32,663 nt of DNA from Clostridia bacterium (GTDB lineage: Bacteria; Bacillota; Clostridia; Christensenellales; Aristaeellaceae): positions 1 to 32,663 of the forward strand of contig JAFUDS010000033.1 in the NCBI GenBank assembly GCA_017464305.1, in the 5' to 3' direction. The position numbers and the translations under genes were made by a program. Below, in pieces: positions 31,088 to 32,663 of this stretch. Numbering within the stretch: position 1 is the first letter of the stretch; each line of letters begins with the position of its first letter. The notes under the pieces are model-generated. The model was not told the DNA's origin and searched no databases. It saw nothing but the letters and a program-made list of their open reading frames with translations.

Positions 31088-31227
31088 ACCTGTAACCTCC
31101 CGCAGCAATGATCTGCGAATAAAATCATTTCGCCTGGGCATTCTATCATAGAATATTCATCTGTCCAATATAAAATATAGATTTTCTATTTTCACTTCAG
31201 CAGGGCATAACCAGTATAAAGCGAATC

Positions 31228-31256
31228 TTGACTTTCCAGAGGGCATCCTTTAGAAT
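31228..31256 (+). promoter_or_regulatory. sigma-A-type promoter for the GH105 gene
   Basis: TTGACT (31228-31233), exactly 17 bases, TAGAAT (31251-31256). Predicted start about 31263, leaving a leader of roughly 140 bases. Confidence 0.7.
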
Positions 31257-31284
31257 GGTCGCCAGATTTGGTGGATCAGAGGAA

Positions 31285-31352
31285 ACGCTGATGATAGCTC
31301 CCCGTGGAGCGGGTGAGCGAGAAAACCCGTGCTGATCAGCATCCATCAGCGT
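31285..31352 (+). other. foldable 5' leader of the GH105 mRNA
   Basis: An outer 9-bp stem (ACGCTGATG at 31285-31293 with CATCAGCGT at 31344-31352) encloses a GCTCC/GGAGC hairpin (31297-31310), a GGG/CCC pairing and the perfect DNA palindrome TGCTGATCAGCA (31330-31341). The palindrome could instead be a LacI-type operator. No known riboswitch class is recognised. Confidence 0.45.
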
Positions 31353-31404
31353 ATCCAAAGAAAACAAAGCAGCGCAATGCAGAGAGAAAGGAGAAAACAG
31401 ATTG

Positions 31405-32523
31405 ATGGAAAGAGAAATTTTGCTGGCAACCATCGAGAAGGTCAAGGATCGCCTGCTGAACCTGGGCGGCGCCAATTATGAGGAGGATAAGAACATCAGC
31501 CAGGCGGAGGCGGTGCGCACGGGCAATGTGGCCCGGGATGCGGGCATCGAAGAGTGGGATTGGCCTCAGGGTGTGGGCCTGTATGGGCTGAAGCTGCTGC
31601 AGGATGCCTATGGGGATGATCGATTCCTGGATTTCTTTGCAGCCTGGTATCGTCGGAACGTGGAGCAGGGTCTGCCCTCCCGCAATGTGAATACCACCGC
31701 CCCCTATCTGACGCTGGTGCAGCTGCTGGATCGCCTGCCGGAGAAAGCGGAATATGAATCCCTGTGTCGGGAGCGGGCGGAATGGCTGATGGATGGCCTG
31801 CCAAAGACGGAGGATGGCGGCTTCCAGCATGTGACCACCGCCATTGGGGATCGGAATGGTGTGATTCTGAACGAGGGCCAGCTGTGGGCGGATACGCTGT
31901 TCATGGCGGTGCTGTTTTTGCAAAAGGCGGGCCGGGTTTTTGACCGGCAGGATTGGCGGGAGGAAGCGCTGCATCAGGTGCTGGTGCATATAAAGTATCT
32001 GTTTGATAAAAACACGGGGCTTTTGTACCATGGGTATAGTTTTCCCCGCCAGGATAATTTTGGCGGTATCTTCTGGTGCCGAGGGGATTCCTGGTTTACT
32101 TTGGGGCTGACCCTGTATCTGGAGGAGGCGGAGGAGCTGTCGCCAGGGGTTCGGCAGTATCTGATCGATACCTTCCGGGCCCATGCGGAAGGCCTGCGGA
32201 AAAATCAGGCCCCCTCTGGTCTGTTCCATACGGTGGTGAATGATCCCAGCAGCTATGAGGAGGTTTCCGGATCGGCCGCTATCGCCGCGGGGATCATCCG
32301 GGGAATTCGCGCCGGATTCCTGGGGGAGGAGTATCGCCCCTGCGCGGAGAAAGCGATTTCAGCCATCATTGCCAACGTGGCGGAGGATGGCACGGTGCAG
32401 CATGTTTCCGCCGGAACGGCCATGGGCATGGATGTGGAGCATTACAAGGGGATCGCCTGCCGTCCCATGGCCTATGGACAGGCCTTGACGTTGATTGCAC
32501 TGTGTGAAGCGCTGGCGCTGTGA
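31405..32523 (+). CDS. GH105 unsaturated rhamnogalacturonyl/glucuronyl hydrolase
   Basis: A 372-aa (alpha/alpha)6-barrel enzyme that removes the unsaturated uronic acid left by polysaccharide lyases from pectin or related oligosaccharides. The family landmarks are EWDWPQGVGLYGL (50-62) and LNEGQLWADTLFMAVLFL (155-172) with catalytic Asp163, followed by the RGDSWFTLGL helix and the closing VEHYKGIACRPMAYGQALTLIALCE. No signal peptide, so cytoplasmic. AAAGGAG suits either the ATG at 31405 or the TTG one codon earlier. It has its own promoter. Confidence 0.93.
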   Translation: MEREILLATIEKVKDRLLNLGGANYEEDKNISQAEAVRTGNVARDAGIEEWDWPQGVGLYGLKLLQDAYGDDRFLDFFAAWYRRNVEQGLPSRNVNTTAPYLTLVQLLDRLPEKAEYESLCRERAEWLMDGLPKTEDGGFQHVTTAIGDRNGVILNEGQLWADTLFMAVLFLQKAGRVFDRQDWREEALHQVLVHIKYLFDKNTGLLYHGYSFPRQDNFGGIFWCRGDSWFTLGLTLYLEEAEELSPGVRQYLIDTFRAHAEGLRKNQAPSGLFHTVVNDPSSYEEVSGSAAIAAGIIRGIRAGFLGEEYRPCAEKAISAIIANVAEDGTVQHVSAGTAMGMDVEHYKGIACRPMAYGQALTLIALCEALAL

Positions 32524-32535
32524 AGGAGACCAGCT

Positions 32536-32598
32536 ATGAAAAGTCAAGGGGGTAAGCGAAAAAAATTTCTTTTTTACCACCGCGGGAAAGATGGGTGA
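32536..32598 (+). CDS. very short open frame after GH105, perhaps a broken gene start
   Basis: An ATG 7 bases after AAGGAG opens a 20-codon frame rich in Lys, Gly and Phe, then stops. The good ribosome site overlapping the GH105 stop suggests the beginning of a former next gene. It is too short to assign. Confidence 0.25.
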   Translation: MKSQGGKRKKFLFYHRGKDG

Positions 32599-32651
32599 CC
32601 TGAATAGACCCAACCGAATGGGCGTTTTTTTCGGAATTACTCAGGTAACCC
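32593..32651. other. inverted repeat near the window end
   Basis: GGGTGACCTGA (32593-32603) and TCAGGTAACCC (32641-32651) pair with one mismatch. Between them are a CCCA/TGGG hairpin and a T7 run (32624-32630). It is probably the terminator region of the GH105 unit. Confidence 0.45.
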
Positions 32652-32663
32652 GATCAGTGATCA

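Noticed and set aside
30638-31111. A plus-strand 157-codon frame opposite the YczE-type gene
   Set aside because: It is rich in Gln/His/Asp, as expected for the reverse complement of a hydrophobic membrane gene, and has no domain.

Overview
The window looks like the chromosome of a gut- or rumen-type member of the Clostridia (Bacillota). The signs are strong AGGAGG-type ribosome binding sites, YesMN-type two-component control of sugar transport, plant-glycan hydrolases, YitT/YczE membrane proteins, a membrane pyrophosphatase, and an ACGX-repeat peptide with its radical SAM enzyme. I see no rRNA, tRNA, CRISPR array or intact transposase. The taxonomic call is inference from gene content.

Layout. 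(1) 1-1130: a terminator hairpin, a possible 50-aa basic protein, and an XRE regulator overlapping an unrecognised small gene. (2) 1165-8761: a plus-strand carbohydrate locus with YesN/YesM two-component system, secreted sugar-binding protein, two ABC permeases and a GH43 glycosidase. (3) 8917-11598: a DUF6796-type membrane protein, an Spx/ArsC-like protein, a FliB-like protein and a metallophosphoesterase. (4) 11643-13061: AGACCAAATCG palindromes, a strong promoter, a relic of an AAA ATPase and mscS. Short decayed pieces of mscS (10273-10312) and of the phosphoesterase (12968-13000) suggest an old tandem duplication with differential loss. (5) 13102-21422: an ion and phosphate block. It holds a membrane pyrophosphatase (hppA) with a small membrane protein, a divergent KdpDE-like sensor/regulator pair, a Na+/phosphate cotransporter, and a divergent PhoPR pair sharing a PhoP-box-like repeat region. 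(6) 21437-25665: a minus-strand five-gene redox/RiPP operon, facing a convergent HxlR regulator. In order it encodes the ACGX-repeat precursor peptide, a radical SAM/SPASM-type enzyme, a flavin-type plus 2[4Fe-4S] protein, an MDR quinone oxidoreductase and an exported PNPOx-fold protein. (7) 25666-31087: a scarred region with nitroreductase and Fe-S gene relics, an AAA-ATPase/PD-(D/E)XK protein, YitT, a truncated GH30 gene, NudC and a YczE-type protein. Two 97-bp inverted copies of an Fe-S C-terminus flank much of it. (8) 31228-32663: a GH105 unsaturated glucuronyl hydrolase behind a good promoter and a foldable leader, then a short tail.

Three functional themes stand out. Plant-glycan use: sensor, importer, GH43, GH105 and a dead GH30. 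Ion and phosphate economy: pyrophosphate hydrolysis pumps cations, a Na+ gradient can drive phosphate import, and Pho control is local. Redox peptide: a Cys-repeat RiPP precursor sits with a radical SAM enzyme, flavin, Fe-S and NAD(P)H-type oxidoreductases next to a redox- or aldehyde-type HxlR regulator. The third is the best candidate for a poorly described system. Its core resembles a known but functionally uncharacterised ACGX family; the five-gene operon and its possible HxlR control are inferred here.
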